Source: Compostimonas suwonensis (GTDB lineage: Bacteria; Actinomycetota; Actinomycetes; Actinomycetales; Microbacteriaceae). Taken from it: DNA of 64,000 nucleotides. Location: positions 558,001-622,000 of the forward strand of contig NZ_PGFB01000001.1 of assembly GCF_002797855.1 (NCBI RefSeq), given 5' to 3'. The notes under the pieces are model-generated. The model did no database searches. It was not told where the DNA came from and was given only the letters and a program-made list of their open reading frames with translations. The number at the start of each line of letters is the position of its first letter. The stretch's first letter is position 1. Made by a program: the position numbers and the translations under genes. Shown here in pieces: positions 52,456 to 61,801 of this stretch.

Positions 52456-54504
52456 TCAGAGCGTGTGGGTCAGCGAGCCGTCGTCGGCCACCGTCACCCC
52501 GAAGCGCGTTCCGCGGAAGCTCAGGCCGTCGACGTGCACCGCGCCCGCCACGCGCGGCTCGATCGGAGCGATGTCGAGCACACCCGCGCGGTGGTCCGGG
52601 GCGAGTCCGAGCACCGTCGAGAGCACCGAGACCGCGGCCGCGGCCGACCACGCCTGCGGACGGCAGGCGGCCGGGTAGGGCACGGGGGCGGCGAAGAGGG
52701 CGCGCGCGTCGCCGGAGTGCAGCTCCGGCATCCGGTAGTCGAAGCCGGATGCCGCGGCCAGCAGCCCCTCGGCGAGCACCCCCGCCTCGCGCTCGAAGCC
52801 GTCGCGCCCCAGCCCGGCGATGGCGATCGCGGTGTCGTGCGTCCACACGGAGCCGCCGTGGTAGCTGAGCGGCCAGTACCCCGCGGAATCGGTCGACATC
52901 GTGCGCAGGCCGTAGCCGGAGTCGAGCTCGGGCGACACGAGCCGCGCGGCCACGAGCGCCGCGCCCTGATCGCTGAGGATGCCGGTGCCGAGCAGGTGCC
53001 CGAGGTTGCTCGTGACCGTGTCGACCCGCTGCTTCCGGGCGTCGAGCGCCACCGCGGGGTAGTCGCCCGCGGGGTCGGCGATCCAGAACGACTCGTTGAA
53101 GCGGCGCTTGAGCTCGGCGGCCCACGAGCGCCACTCCGAGGCTCCCGGTCGCCCGAAGTGCTCGAGCAGCGCGGCCCCGTCGATCGCGGCCTCGTGGGCG
53201 TAGGCCTGCACCTCGCACAGCGCGATGGGTCCCTCGGCGAGGCGGCCGTCGCGCCACTGGATCGAGTCGCCCGAGTCCTTCCATCCCTGGTTGGCGAGGC
53301 CGTGGCCTGTCGTGTCGATGTACTCGAGGAAGCCGTCGCCGTCGCTGTCGCCGTAGTCGCGCATCCAGGCGAGGGCGGCTTCGAGGTGGGGCAGCAGCGC
53401 GCGCACCTCGTCGTCGGGCATGCCCCAGCGCCAGGCGTCGTGCAGCAGCACGATCCAGAGGGCCGTCGCGTCGACGGTGCCGTAGTACAGCGGGGGCAGC
53501 GTGATGTTCTCGCCGGGGATGGTGAGCACGCCGGGCCTCAGCTCGTGCATGATCTTGCCGGGCTGCTCGGCGGTCGCGGCATCCGTCGTTGTGCCCTGCA
53601 TGGAGGCGAGCACCCGCAGCGTGCCGGCCGCGAGCTCGGTGCCGAGCGGCAGCAGGAAGCGGGCCGCCCAGATCGAGTCGCGACCGAAGAGGGTGAAGAA
53701 CCAGGGCGCGCCCGCCGCGAGGAACGGCTCGTCGGGCTGCGTGGTGGTGACCAGCCTCAGGGCGTCGAGGTCGTCGAGGGCCCTCTCGACCCAGGCCGAG
53801 AGACGGGAGTCGCCCGTCGTGAGGATGACGGCGCCCCGATCGCTCGCCGGTGCCGCGTGCACGACGGCCGTGGCGTCGGTCGCGGCCAGGCTCCAGCCGA
53901 CGGTCACGGTGCCGTGCGCCGGCACGGTGACCGACCAGCGGGCGGATGTCGCGCCGTGCGGGCTCACCGCGACGACGGCGTCCGGCAGCCCGATCGTGAC
54001 CTCGACACCGTGATGCGAGTACGAGATGCCGTCGGCCGTGCGCTCGATGCCGAGCGGGTCCGCGCCGTTGAGCGGTGCGCTCAGGCCGGCCTTGACGAGG
54101 TGCATGCTCGTGGCGTCGGGGCGCAGCTCGAGGGCGACGGATGTCGCGACGTCGGTGTCGAGCGCCGAGGAGATCGTGATCGTCTCGGCGAGCGCGCCCT
54201 CGCCGACGGTGCGCCGTCGTTCGACGCGCACGCCGGGGTCTGCTCCGGGGCCGTCGATCGTGCGGGCGAGGGCGGTGAAGACGGCCGTCGAGGCTCCGTC
54301 GAGCGTGTGGGTCAGCGCCTCGGGCCGGATGCCGGCGACGAGCACCTCGGCCGCGGAGAGCACCCGGGTGTCGCCGTGGTAGACGCCGTGGACGGGGCGG
54401 CCGCCGATCGTGCCGTCGGCGGCGGACCAGACCTGCGTCGGTGCGAGGAGCACGACGACGTCGTCGTGCAGCAGGGGCTGAAGGGGGTCGGACGCGGTTG
54501 ACAT
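52456..54504 (-). CDS. Glycogen-debranching-like glycosidase (amylo-alpha-1,6-glucosidase family)
   Basis: 682-residue cytoplasmic protein. An N-terminal beta domain (about 1-210, with VHGVYHGDTRVLSAAEV) is followed by an (alpha/alpha)6 barrel (about 250-650). The barrel shows WFFTLFGRDSIWAARFLLPLG, PGKIMHELRPG, YYGTVDATALWIVLLHDAW, FLEYIDTTGHGLANQGWKDSGDS and YHGGSVWTHDTAIAI. The pattern matches the bacterial glycogen debranching/GDE_C family that also includes trehalose- and sucrose-active relatives. Asp and Glu residues in GRDS and KDSGDS are the likely active-site acids. Start: ATG at 54504 with GAGGAG upstream. Divergent from a LacI-ABC operon with shared operator-like palindromes, so it probably acts on the sugar that this operon imports. 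Confidence 0.82.
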   Translation of the reverse strand: MSTASDPLQPLLHDDVVVLLAPTQVWSAADGTIGGRPVHGVYHGDTRVLSAAEVLVAGIRPEALTHTLDGASTAVFTALARTIDGPGADPGVRVERRRTVGEGALAETITISSALDTDVATSVALELRPDATSMHLVKAGLSAPLNGADPLGIERTADGISYSHHGVEVTIGLPDAVVAVSPHGATSARWSVTVPAHGTVTVGWSLAATDATAVVHAAPASDRGAVILTTGDSRLSAWVERALDDLDALRLVTTTQPDEPFLAAGAPWFFTLFGRDSIWAARFLLPLGTELAAGTLRVLASMQGTTTDAATAEQPGKIMHELRPGVLTIPGENITLPPLYYGTVDATALWIVLLHDAWRWGMPDDEVRALLPHLEAALAWMRDYGDSDGDGFLEYIDTTGHGLANQGWKDSGDSIQWRDGRLAEGPIALCEVQAYAHEAAIDGAALLEHFGRPGASEWRSWAAELKRRFNESFWIADPAGDYPAVALDARKQRVDTVTSNLGHLLGTGILSDQGAALVAARLVSPELDSGYGLRTMSTDSAGYWPLSYHGGSVWTHDTAIAIAGLGRDGFEREAGVLAEGLLAAASGFDYRMPELHSGDARALFAAPVPYPAACRPQAWSAAAAVSVLSTVLGLAPDHRAGVLDIAPIEPRVAGAVHVDGLSFRGTRFGVTVADDGSLTHTL

Positions 54505-54645
54505 CGCTGGCTCGCATCTCCTCGTGGAGTGGTTCTGCACCCCGGTCGCTGACCGGTTTCGGCAGGCCTCTTCGTGCCTGCGAAGTGCCCGCGAAGATCT
54601 GCCCGATTGACAGATGCGCTTACCGAGGTAACATAACACTCATGA

Positions 54646-54675
54646 TTTGAACGATCAAAAATTGATCGATCAAAT
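54646..54675. promoter_or_regulatory. Tandem LacI-type palindromes in the divergent promoter region
   Basis: TTTGAACGATCAAA at 54646-54659 and TTGATCGATCAA at 54662-54673 are two neighbouring near or perfect palindromes between the leftward glycosidase and the rightward lacI-ABC operon. They are the best candidates for autoregulation by the LacI protein at 54833. Confidence 0.7.
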
Positions 54676-54697
54676 CGCGCCGGATGTCTGAACGGAT

Positions 54698-54767
54698 GCC
54701 GAGCGCGGGTGTGTTCGCGAGCGACGACCCTGTGCGCTCGTCGCTCGCGAACACACCCGCGCTCGGC
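54698..54767. repeat. Palindromic intergenic element, family E (copy 2)
   Basis: Perfect inverted repeat with 30-bp arms, 54698-54727 and 54738-54767, loop of 10 bases. It shares sequence with the element at 1501-1572. It lies in the leader region of the lacI gene and not at a 3' end. The rest of the 328-bp gap 54505-54832 holds operator-like sites and a C/A-rich stretch. Confidence 0.85.
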
Positions 54768-54832
54768 GCAGTGGCACGGAACAGCGGCACAGCACGACAC
54801 GGCAAGACAGCACGACACGGCAAGGAGGCCTG

Positions 54833-55897
54833 ATGGGAAACCACCCGACGATCGAAGACGTCGCCCGCGCTGCGCGGGTCTCCCGCCAGACGGTCTCCAA
54901 CGTGCTCAACACGCCCGAGCGGGTGCGCCCGGTCACCCGGGAGCGCGTCGAGTCGGCCATCACGAAGCTCGGCTACCGCCCGCACGCCTCCGCCCGCCGC
55001 CTGCGCACGCAGAAGTCGTCGACGATCGGCATCCGCCTCGACCCCATGAGCAACGGCATCTCGGGCTCGGTGCTCGACAGCTTCCTGCACGCGCTCACCG
55101 AGCAGGCCGACCAGCGCGGAATGCGTGTGCTGCTCTACACCGCAGCCGACCCGCACGCCGAGATGGCCCAGATCCGCAAGCTCCACGACGGCGCCGACGT
55201 CGACGCCTTCGTCCTCACCTCGACCTTCCACGGCGACCCGCGCACCGAATACCTCATCGCGGGCGGCGTGCCCTTCGTGACCTTCGGCCGCCCCTGGGGC
55301 GTCGACGACATGAACGATCCGCAGCACCTCTGGGTCGACGTCGACGGCGCGAGCGGCGTGCGCGAGGCCACAGAGCACCTGCTCGCCCGGGGCGCCGCCC
55401 GGGTCGGCTTCCTCGGCTGGCCCAGCCCCTCCGGCACGGGCGACGACCGTCGTCGCGGCTGGCAGAGCGCGATGGCGCAGGCGCCGGGCATGGATGCCGC
55501 GACCCTCGCCGCGCTCACGATCACCGCGAGCGACAGCGTCACCGAGGCGCAGTCCGCCGTGCTGCGCGCCCACGCCGCCGGTGCACGCTGGGACGCCCTC
55601 GTCTGCGCGAGCGACTCGCTCGCCCTCGGGGCGCGGATGGCCGCGGCATCCGTCGGTCTCGCCGAGCTGCCGATCGTGGGCTTCGACAACACCCCGGTCG
55701 CCGAGGCCGTGGGGCTCTCGAGCGTCGATCAGCGGCTCACCGAGGTCGCCGCCGGCGTTCTCGAGCTGCTCATGGGGGTGAGCGGCAAGGCGATCGTGCC
55801 CCGCGAGCTCACGCCGGGCGAGTCGCACCGGCTCATCACACCGCGACTCGTCGTGCGGCGAGGGGACACCGGGGTGGATCTCGCCGGCGCACCGTGA
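54833..55897 (+). CDS. LacI-family regulator of the second sugar ABC operon
   Basis: 354-residue repressor. HTH TIEDVARAARVSRQTVSNVLN at the N-terminus, hinge YRPHASARRLRTQKSSTIGIR, and sensor domain with VDAFVLTSTFHGDPR, HLLARGAARVGFLGWP, WDALVCASDSLALGARMA and LPIVGFDNTPVAEAVGLSSV. Normal length. The start is ATG at 54833 behind CAAGGAGGCC. It is the first gene of an operon with the binding protein and two permeases (61 bp to the next gene). Palindromes at 54646-54673 are probable operators. Confidence 0.9.
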   Translation: MGNHPTIEDVARAARVSRQTVSNVLNTPERVRPVTRERVESAITKLGYRPHASARRLRTQKSSTIGIRLDPMSNGISGSVLDSFLHALTEQADQRGMRVLLYTAADPHAEMAQIRKLHDGADVDAFVLTSTFHGDPRTEYLIAGGVPFVTFGRPWGVDDMNDPQHLWVDVDGASGVREATEHLLARGAARVGFLGWPSPSGTGDDRRRGWQSAMAQAPGMDAATLAALTITASDSVTEAQSAVLRAHAAGARWDALVCASDSLALGARMAAASVGLAELPIVGFDNTPVAEAVGLSSVDQRLTEVAAGVLELLMGVSGKAIVPRELTPGESHRLITPRLVVRRGDTGVDLAGAP

Positions 55898-55958
55898 CAG
55901 CACACAGGACAGACGATTCGGGCGGCCCCGCCCGCCGAACCCCAGGAAAGGAACGACA

Positions 55959-57218
55959 ATGACCACAACACGATGGAGGGGCGCCCGCGTGGGCGCCGCC
56001 ATTGCCGCCGCCGGGCTCATGGTGAGCCTCGCGGCCTGTTCGAGCGGCGGCTCCGGCGGCGGCCCGAGCGACGGAGGCGGCGACGCTGCCGGCCTCACGA
56101 TGCTCATCGGCTCGAGCGGCGAGGCGGAGACGGCGGCGGTCGAGGCCGCGACCAAGGCCTGGGCCGACGAGAACGGGACCTCGGTCGAGGTCGTCGCGGC
56201 GAGCGACCTCACCCAGCAGCTCGGCCAGGGCTTCTCCGGCGGCAACCCGCCGGACGTCTTCTACATGAGCTGGGACCAGTTCCAGACCTACGCGAGCCAG
56301 CAGTACCTCGAGCCGTACGCCGAGGACCTCGCGAACGCCGACGCCTTCTATCCGTCTCTCAAGGACGCCTTCAGCTTCGACGACACCTTCTACTGCGCCC
56401 CGAAGGACTTCTCGACCCTCGGCCTCGTGATCAACACCGATCTCTGGGCGGCGGCCGGGCTCACGGATGCCGACATCCCCACCGACTGGGCGAGCCTCGA
56501 GGCCGCGGCGACGAAGCTGACCGCCGGCGGTGTCACGGGCCTCTCCTTCGGCCCCGAGTACGCGCGCATCGGCGTCTTCATGAACCAGGCGGGCGGCGAG
56601 CTCGTGAGCGACGACGGCACGACGGTCACCGCAGACACGCCCGAGAACGTCGCGGGGCTCACCGAGGTGCAGAAGATGCTGACGGCGGGCACCCTCAAGT
56701 TCCCGTCCGCGCTCGACTCGGGCTGGTCGGGCGAGGCCTTCGGCAAGGGCCAGGCGGCCATGGTCATCGAGGGCCCGTGGATCAACGGCGGTCTCGCGGC
56801 CGACTTCCCCGATGTCAACTACCGGATCGCCGAGCTGCCGGCCGGCCCGGGCGGCCAGTCGACGTTCACCTTCAGCAACTGCTGGGGCATCCCGGCCGCG
56901 TCGGACACGCTCGACCAGGCGACGTCGCTCGTCGAGTTCCTGACGAGCGATGAGCAGCAGCTCGCCTTCGCCGACGCATTCGGCGTCATCCCCTCCACCG
57001 AGTCGGGCGCCGCCGAGTACGCGACGAAGTACCCCGAGAACGCGGCCTTCGTCACGGGCAACGACTACGCCGTGAGCCCGGTGGCCTTCGCGGGCGCCGC
57101 CGCCGTGATCACCGACTTCAACTCGGAGTTGGAGGGCCTCGCGACCGGTGATCCCGCCTCGATCCTCGCGAACCTGCAGACGAACCTGCAGGCCGCGCTC
57201 GACGAGGCCAACGGCTGA
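55959..57218 (+). CDS. Extracellular sugar-binding lipoprotein (second CUT1 system)
   Basis: 419-residue substrate-binding lipoprotein with lipobox SLAAC (acylated Cys27) followed by a Gly/Ser linker. The mature domain carries LTMLIGSSGEAETAAVEAATKAW, PPDVFYMSWDQFQTYASQQYLEPY, FYCAPKDFSTLGLVINTDLW and FGKGQAAMVIEGPWINGGL, typical of maltose/trehalose-like binding proteins. The start is ATG at 55959 with AGGAAAGG upstream. The pairing with a debranching-type glycosidase suggests an alpha-glucoside, but this is inference. A 15-bp hairpin separates it from the permease genes. Confidence 0.9.
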   Translation: MTTTRWRGARVGAAIAAAGLMVSLAACSSGGSGGGPSDGGGDAAGLTMLIGSSGEAETAAVEAATKAWADENGTSVEVVAASDLTQQLGQGFSGGNPPDVFYMSWDQFQTYASQQYLEPYAEDLANADAFYPSLKDAFSFDDTFYCAPKDFSTLGLVINTDLWAAAGLTDADIPTDWASLEAAATKLTAGGVTGLSFGPEYARIGVFMNQAGGELVSDDGTTVTADTPENVAGLTEVQKMLTAGTLKFPSALDSGWSGEAFGKGQAAMVIEGPWINGGLAADFPDVNYRIAELPAGPGGQSTFTFSNCWGIPAASDTLDQATSLVEFLTSDEQQLAFADAFGVIPSTESGAAEYATKYPENAAFVTGNDYAVSPVAFAGAAAVITDFNSELEGLATGDPASILANLQTNLQAALDEANG

Positions 57219-57225
57219 CCCGTCG

Positions 57226-57266
57226 CCGCGGCATCCGTCACCGCTCATCGGACGGATGCCGCGGCC
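57226..57266 (+). terminator. Hairpin between binding-protein and permease genes (second sugar operon)
   Basis: Perfect 15-bp stem 57226-57240 with 57252-57266, loop 11 bases, starting 7 bases after the stop. The arms are built from GATGCCGCGGC and its complement. A probable partial terminator or mRNA 3' stabiliser, equivalent to 39512-39550 in the other sugar operon. Confidence 0.7.
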
Positions 57267-57406
57267 CACGACCCCCACCGGCGGTTCAGGCTGCCCCCTC
57301 CCCCCAGCATCGACACGCCGCGCACGCAGGCGCTCGTGGATGCCGCGGCCTGGATTGCCGGTGGGAGGCGAGGCGATACCCGCACACACGACCCGAGGAG
57401 ACAGCT

Positions 57407-58597
57407 ATGAGCAAGGGAATCCGAGGCGCGGAAGGCCGCTACGGCTGGCTCTTCACCTCCCCCGCGATCATCATCATCGGGGTGTTCCTCGTGCTGCCGA
57501 TCTTCCTCGCGCTGTGGGTGAGCTTCAGCAACTGGAACGGGCTCGGCTCGCCGCTCGGCGGCACGGCCGAATTCGTGGGTCTGCAGAACTACCAGGACGT
57601 GCTCGTCGATCCCGGGCTCGCCCAGAAGGACTTCGGCACCTCGATCCGCAACAACCTCTACTACGTCATCCTCGTCATCCCGTGCCAGACGGCGCTCGCG
57701 CTCTTCCTCGCGGTGCAGGTGAACCGGCGCATCCTGCGCGGCCGCGGCTTCTTCCGCACGGCCTTCTACTTCCCGTCGGTGACGAGCTCGATCGCCATCA
57801 CCGTCGTGTTCCTGTTCCTGTTCAGCGCCTCGGGCGTCGTCAACCAGCTGCTCGCCCTCATCGGCGTGAGCGGGCCGACCTGGTTCGCCGACCCGAGCGG
57901 CATCATCCACAATTTCCTGCAGCTCTTCGGCGTCGACTCGGCCCCGCCCGCGCTCGCCACGGCCGGCCCGCTCGGCCTCAGCTGGTGGGACTGGCTGAGC
58001 GGCCCCTCCGTCGCCATGTGCGCGCTCATCATCCTCTCGATCTTCACGACCTCCGGCACGTTCATGCTGCTCTTCCTCGCGGCGCTGCAGAACGTGGGAG
58101 CCGAGGTCGAGGAGGCGGCCGTCATGGACGGCGCCGGCGCCTTCCGCAAGTTCTTCTCGGTGACGCTGCCGATGCTCAAGCCCACGCTCTTCACCGTGCT
58201 CACCCTGGGGCTCATCGGCACCTGGCAGGTCTTCGACCAGATCTACCTCACGGGAGGCGGCTCACCGGGCAAGACCCTGCTCACGCCCGCGTACCTCGCG
58301 TACGAGACGTCGTTCACCGATCTCAAGTGGGGCCGGGGCGCCGCGATCGCGTTCATCCTCTTCGCGATCATCGTGGTGCTCACGCTGCTGCAGAGGTTCA
58401 TCCTGCGCGACCGCGACGAGAAGCCGAAGCGCGGCAGGAGGCGCCGGCCGGGAGGCGGCACCGACGGCGCGCCGCCGAGCCCACCGGGCGGGCCGAGCCA
58501 GGAGGCCGTGCTCGCAGACCTCGCGCGCGTCGAGGCGGGGCCGCGCGGCGGCAGCGCGACGCCAAGCCGCGGCACGACGGGAGGTGGCCGGGCATGA
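57407..58597 (+). CDS. Carbohydrate ABC transporter permease, MalF type (second system)
   Basis: 396-residue CUT1 permease. Six or more transmembrane helices, beginning YGWLFTSPAIIIIGVFLVLPIFLALW, with EAA loop EVEEAAVMDGAGAFRKFF. The C-terminal 75 residues after the last helix are a basic then Gly/Pro/Ser-rich tail (RRRRPGGGTDGAPPSPPGGP) that typical MalF proteins lack. The start is ATG at 57407 with GAGGAGA upstream. The stop overlaps the next start (ATGA at 58594-58597). Confidence 0.9.
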   Translation: MSKGIRGAEGRYGWLFTSPAIIIIGVFLVLPIFLALWVSFSNWNGLGSPLGGTAEFVGLQNYQDVLVDPGLAQKDFGTSIRNNLYYVILVIPCQTALALFLAVQVNRRILRGRGFFRTAFYFPSVTSSIAITVVFLFLFSASGVVNQLLALIGVSGPTWFADPSGIIHNFLQLFGVDSAPPALATAGPLGLSWWDWLSGPSVAMCALIILSIFTTSGTFMLLFLAALQNVGAEVEEAAVMDGAGAFRKFFSVTLPMLKPTLFTVLTLGLIGTWQVFDQIYLTGGGSPGKTLLTPAYLAYETSFTDLKWGRGAAIAFILFAIIVVLTLLQRFILRDRDEKPKRGRRRRPGGGTDGAPPSPPGGPSQEAVLADLARVEAGPRGGSATPSRGTTGGGRA

Positions 58598-59505
58598 CCG
58601 CGACATCCACGACGGTCGCGTCATCCGGAGCCCCGAAGGATGCCGCACCCCGCGTCTATCGCAAGCGCCGGCTCTCCGCCCGCCTGCGCACGACCGCGAC
58701 GCTCAGCTACATCATGCTCATCGCGCTCGCGCTCGTGTACATCTACCCCTTCCTCATCTCGATCGCCTCGTCGTTCAAGACCGACGCCGACGCGACCGGC
58801 AACCCGCTCTCGCTGCTGCCGCAGACCTGGTCGTTCGCCGCCTACGACCGGCTCTTCACCGACGTGCCGCTGCCGTTGTGGGCGATGAACTCGGCGATCG
58901 TGACGATCGTCGTGACGGCCGGGCGGGTGTTCTTCGACTCGCTCGCCGGCTACGCGCTCTCGCGGCTGAACTTCCGCGGCCGCACGATCCTGTTCGCGGG
59001 GTTCATCGCCGTGCTCTCGGTGCCGAACGTCGTGCTGCTCATCCCGCGCTTCCTCATCCTGCAGCAGCTCGGCCTCTACGACAGCTACGCGGGCATGATC
59101 ATCCCGCTCGCCGCCGACGCCGCCGGGATCTTCATCATGAAGCAGTTCTTCGACTCGATCCCGACGAGTGTCGAGGAGGCGGCGCGCATCGACGGCGCGG
59201 GCGTCTTCCGCACCTTCTGGACGATCATCCTGCCGATGGCGCGCCCGGCCCTCGTGACCCTGTTCATCCTGAGCTTCCAGGGCTCGTGGAACGAGTTCGC
59301 GCACTTCGTGGTGTCGCGGCAGAGCGCCGACCTCAACACCCTCACGACGGGTGTCGCCTCGCTCGTCTCCGGCCAGCTCGGAACGGGCAACCAGTACCCG
59401 CTGCAGCTCGCCGCGGCCGTGCTCATGACGATCCCCGTGGCCGTGATCTTCTTCATCTTCCAGAAGCGCATCATGAACACGACGGAGGGCGCGGAGAAGG
59501 GCTGA
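58594..59505 (+). CDS. Carbohydrate ABC transporter permease, MalG type (second system)
   Basis: 303-residue CUT1 permease with six predicted helices, beginning SYIMLIALALVYIYPFLIS. EAA loop SVEEAARIDGAGVFRTFW and C-terminal FIFQKRIMNTTEGAEKG are typical of MalG-type proteins. Translationally coupled to the MalF-type gene. It ends the operon; a family D palindromic element follows 12 bases after the stop. No ATPase gene is present, so a shared ATPase is likely. Confidence 0.92.
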   Translation: MTATSTTVASSGAPKDAAPRVYRKRRLSARLRTTATLSYIMLIALALVYIYPFLISIASSFKTDADATGNPLSLLPQTWSFAAYDRLFTDVPLPLWAMNSAIVTIVVTAGRVFFDSLAGYALSRLNFRGRTILFAGFIAVLSVPNVVLLIPRFLILQQLGLYDSYAGMIIPLAADAAGIFIMKQFFDSIPTSVEEAARIDGAGVFRTFWTIILPMARPALVTLFILSFQGSWNEFAHFVVSRQSADLNTLTTGVASLVSGQLGTGNQYPLQLAAAVLMTIPVAVIFFIFQKRIMNTTEGAEKG

Positions 59506-59517
59506 GCCGTCGACCCC

Positions 59518-59593
59518 TCTCGTGGCGCACGGTGCTCGTCGGGGCGCAGCTTCGAGCATGCGCCGCGACGAACGACGTGCGCCGCGACGAAAC
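59518..59593. repeat. Palindromic intergenic element, family D (copy 4)
   Basis: GTGGCGCACGGTGCTCGTC ... GACGAACGACGTGCGCC arrangement, close to copy 1 at 2569-2638 and sharing its asymmetric differences. It lies between the convergent permease and KimA-like genes. Confidence 0.82.
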
Positions 59594-59617
59594 GACGAGA
59601 GGATGCCGCGCCGCGAG

Positions 59618-61738
59618 CTACTTCTTGCCGCGGCGCTTGGGCTTCGCGGGTGCCGCGGCGGGCCTCGCGGAGCTCCCGGCGGCCGTGCCCGCGTTCGGGG
59701 CGGCCGTCTTCGAGGCCGGCTCGAGCGGCTTGCGCACGACGGGGCGCACGGGCTCGCCGCGGCGGTCCTGGCCGGGCAGCGGGCGCGAGCGCCGGCCGTA
59801 GATGAGCTCGGAGGAGTCGAGCAGCCAGGGCACGAGCGCGATCGTGACGCCGTGGCAGAGCATCAGCTGCTTGCTGATGCGCCGCGAGCGGTGGTTGTGC
59901 AGGATGTTCTCCCACCAGTGGCCCACGATGTACTGCGGCATGTACACGGTGATGACCTCGGAGCCGTGCTCGGCCCTGCGCTGCTTGATGTACTTGATGA
60001 GGGGCATGCCGAAATCGCGGTACGGCGAGGAGATGATCGTGAGCGGCACCTGGATGTTCATCTGCTCCCACTGGGTCTGCAGACGCTCCGTCGCCTCGTC
60101 GTCGATGGAGATGTGCACGGCCTCGATCGAGTCGTGCCGGGCCGCGATCGCGTAGTCGAGGGCCTTGAGCACAGGCTTCTGCATGCGGTTGACGAGCACG
60201 ACGGCATGGTCGCCGGTGGCGCCGAAGGTCGTGGTCATGTCGACCTCGATCTCCTTCTCGACGTCGCGGTAGTAGCGGTTCACGCCGAGCATGAGCAGGT
60301 AGAGCACGGGCATGATCGCGAAGACGATCCACGCCCCGTGGGTGAACTTGGTGATCGTCACGACGATGAGCACGATCGCGGTCAGGAGCGCTCCGAAGCC
60401 GTTGATCGCGAGGCCCCGCCAGGCCGCGCCGCGATCGGAGCAGCCGTTCTTGAGTATGGTCCACCAGTGCTTGACCATGCCCGACTGCCCGAGCGTGAAC
60501 GAGACGAACACGCCGATGATGTACAGCTGGATGAGCTGGGTGAGGTTCGCCTGGAAGACGAGCAGGATGGCGCTCGCCGCGAGGGCCAGGACGATCACGC
60601 CGTTGGAGAAGATGAGACGGTCGCCGCGGGTGTTGAGCGCCTTCGGCGCGTAGCTGTCGCGGGCCAGCACCGAGCCGAGCAGCGGGAAGCCGTTGAACGC
60701 CGTGTTCGCCGCGAGCAGCAGCACGGCGGCCGTCGTCGCCTGGATGACGAAGAACAGGATCGAGTTGTCGCCGAAGACGGATGCCGCGACCTGCGCCATG
60801 AGACTGCGCTGCGGCTCGGTGGCGCAGTCCGCCCAGCCGATCAGATGGCAGGGCACCTCCGCGTAGTGCACGTTCGCGATGAGGGCGACGGCGGTGAGGC
60901 CCGCGAACAGGATGATCGCGATGGCGCCCATGGCGACGAGGGTCTTCTGCGCGTTCTGCACCTTGGGGCGGCGGAAGGCGGGCACGCCGTTGGAGATCGC
61001 CTCGACACCGGTGAGCGCGCTGCATCCGCTCGAGAAGGCGCGCAGCAGCAGCAGTATGAAGGCGGCCTGCGTGAGCGACTCGCCCTGCACCGTGAAGCCC
61101 GCGGACTCGGCGACGGGCGCGTCTCCGAAGACGGTGCGCGCGAGCCCGACGACGATCATCACGAAGACGCTGCCGATGAAGAGGTAGGTGGGGATCGCGA
61201 AGGCGTTGCTCGACTCGCGCACCCCGCGCAGGTTGATCGCGGCGAGGATCGCGACGAAGGCGATCGCGATGACCACGCGGTAGGGGTTGAGGAAGGGCAG
61301 GGCGGAGATGATGTTGTCGACGCCGCTCGCGACCGACACCGCCACGGTGAGCACGTAGTCGACGAGAAGAGCGGATGCCACGACCAGGCCGGCCTTCTCG
61401 CCCAGGTTCTTGTGCGCCACCTCGTAGTCGCCACCGCCCGAGGGGTAGGCCTTGATGAGCTGACGGTAGCTCGCGACGACGACGATGAGCAGCAGCACGA
61501 CGGCCGCGGCGACCCACGGCGCGAAGCTCAGGAAGGCCAGCCCGCCGAGCATCAGGATCATCAGCAGCTCTTGCGGCGCGTAGGCGACGGAGGAGAGCGG
61601 GTCGCTCGCGAAAATAGGCAAGGCCAGATGCTTGGGCAGCAGCTGGCCTTCGAGTTTGTCGTTCGACAGCGGCTCGCCGATCAGCCAGCGTTTGGCGGAA
61701 CGGTTCTCAGTGCCGGTGCCTTGACCCTCACTTGTCAC
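59618..61738 (-). CDS. KimA/YdaO-like APC-superfamily permease with cytoplasmic C-terminal domain
   Basis: 706-residue membrane transporter. Residues about 30-450 form twelve helices and track closely with Bacillus KimA (YdaO), a proton/potassium importer: ASDPLSSVAYAPQELLMIL, SYRQLIKAYPSGGGDYEVA, NLGEKAGLVVASALLVDYV, LRAFSSGCSALTGVEAIS and AANTAFNGFPLLGSVLARD. Residues about 475-640 form a soluble alpha/beta domain (ALDYAIAARHDSIEAVHISID) as in KimA, then a basic Ala/Pro tail. Potassium transport is inferred from similarity; actinobacterial members are usually annotated only as amino-acid permeases. Start: GTG at 61738, with TAGTGT (61752-61747, minus strand) 8 bases upstream, so possibly leaderless. 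Divergent from the exported protein gene. Confidence 0.8.
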   Translation of the reverse strand: MTSEGQGTGTENRSAKRWLIGEPLSNDKLEGQLLPKHLALPIFASDPLSSVAYAPQELLMILMLGGLAFLSFAPWVAAAVVLLLIVVVASYRQLIKAYPSGGGDYEVAHKNLGEKAGLVVASALLVDYVLTVAVSVASGVDNIISALPFLNPYRVVIAIAFVAILAAINLRGVRESSNAFAIPTYLFIGSVFVMIVVGLARTVFGDAPVAESAGFTVQGESLTQAAFILLLLRAFSSGCSALTGVEAISNGVPAFRRPKVQNAQKTLVAMGAIAIILFAGLTAVALIANVHYAEVPCHLIGWADCATEPQRSLMAQVAASVFGDNSILFFVIQATTAAVLLLAANTAFNGFPLLGSVLARDSYAPKALNTRGDRLIFSNGVIVLALAASAILLVFQANLTQLIQLYIIGVFVSFTLGQSGMVKHWWTILKNGCSDRGAAWRGLAINGFGALLTAIVLIVVTITKFTHGAWIVFAIMPVLYLLMLGVNRYYRDVEKEIEVDMTTTFGATGDHAVVLVNRMQKPVLKALDYAIAARHDSIEAVHISIDDEATERLQTQWEQMNIQVPLTIISSPYRDFGMPLIKYIKQRRAEHGSEVITVYMPQYIVGHWWENILHNHRSRRISKQLMLCHGVTIALVPWLLDSSELIYGRRSRPLPGQDRRGEPVRPVVRKPLEPASKTAAPNAGTAAGSSARPAAAPAKPKRRGKK

Positions 61739-61801
61739 GAGCGAGAACACTACTCCGTCGGAAGCCCGTGTCAAGTTGGTGCGCGCCTCTAGAATTCAGG
61801 G

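Noticed and set aside
57241-57406. Possible small gene between the second binding protein and its permease
   Set aside because: No frame with a start and ribosome binding site; the gap holds a hairpin and GC-rich filler.
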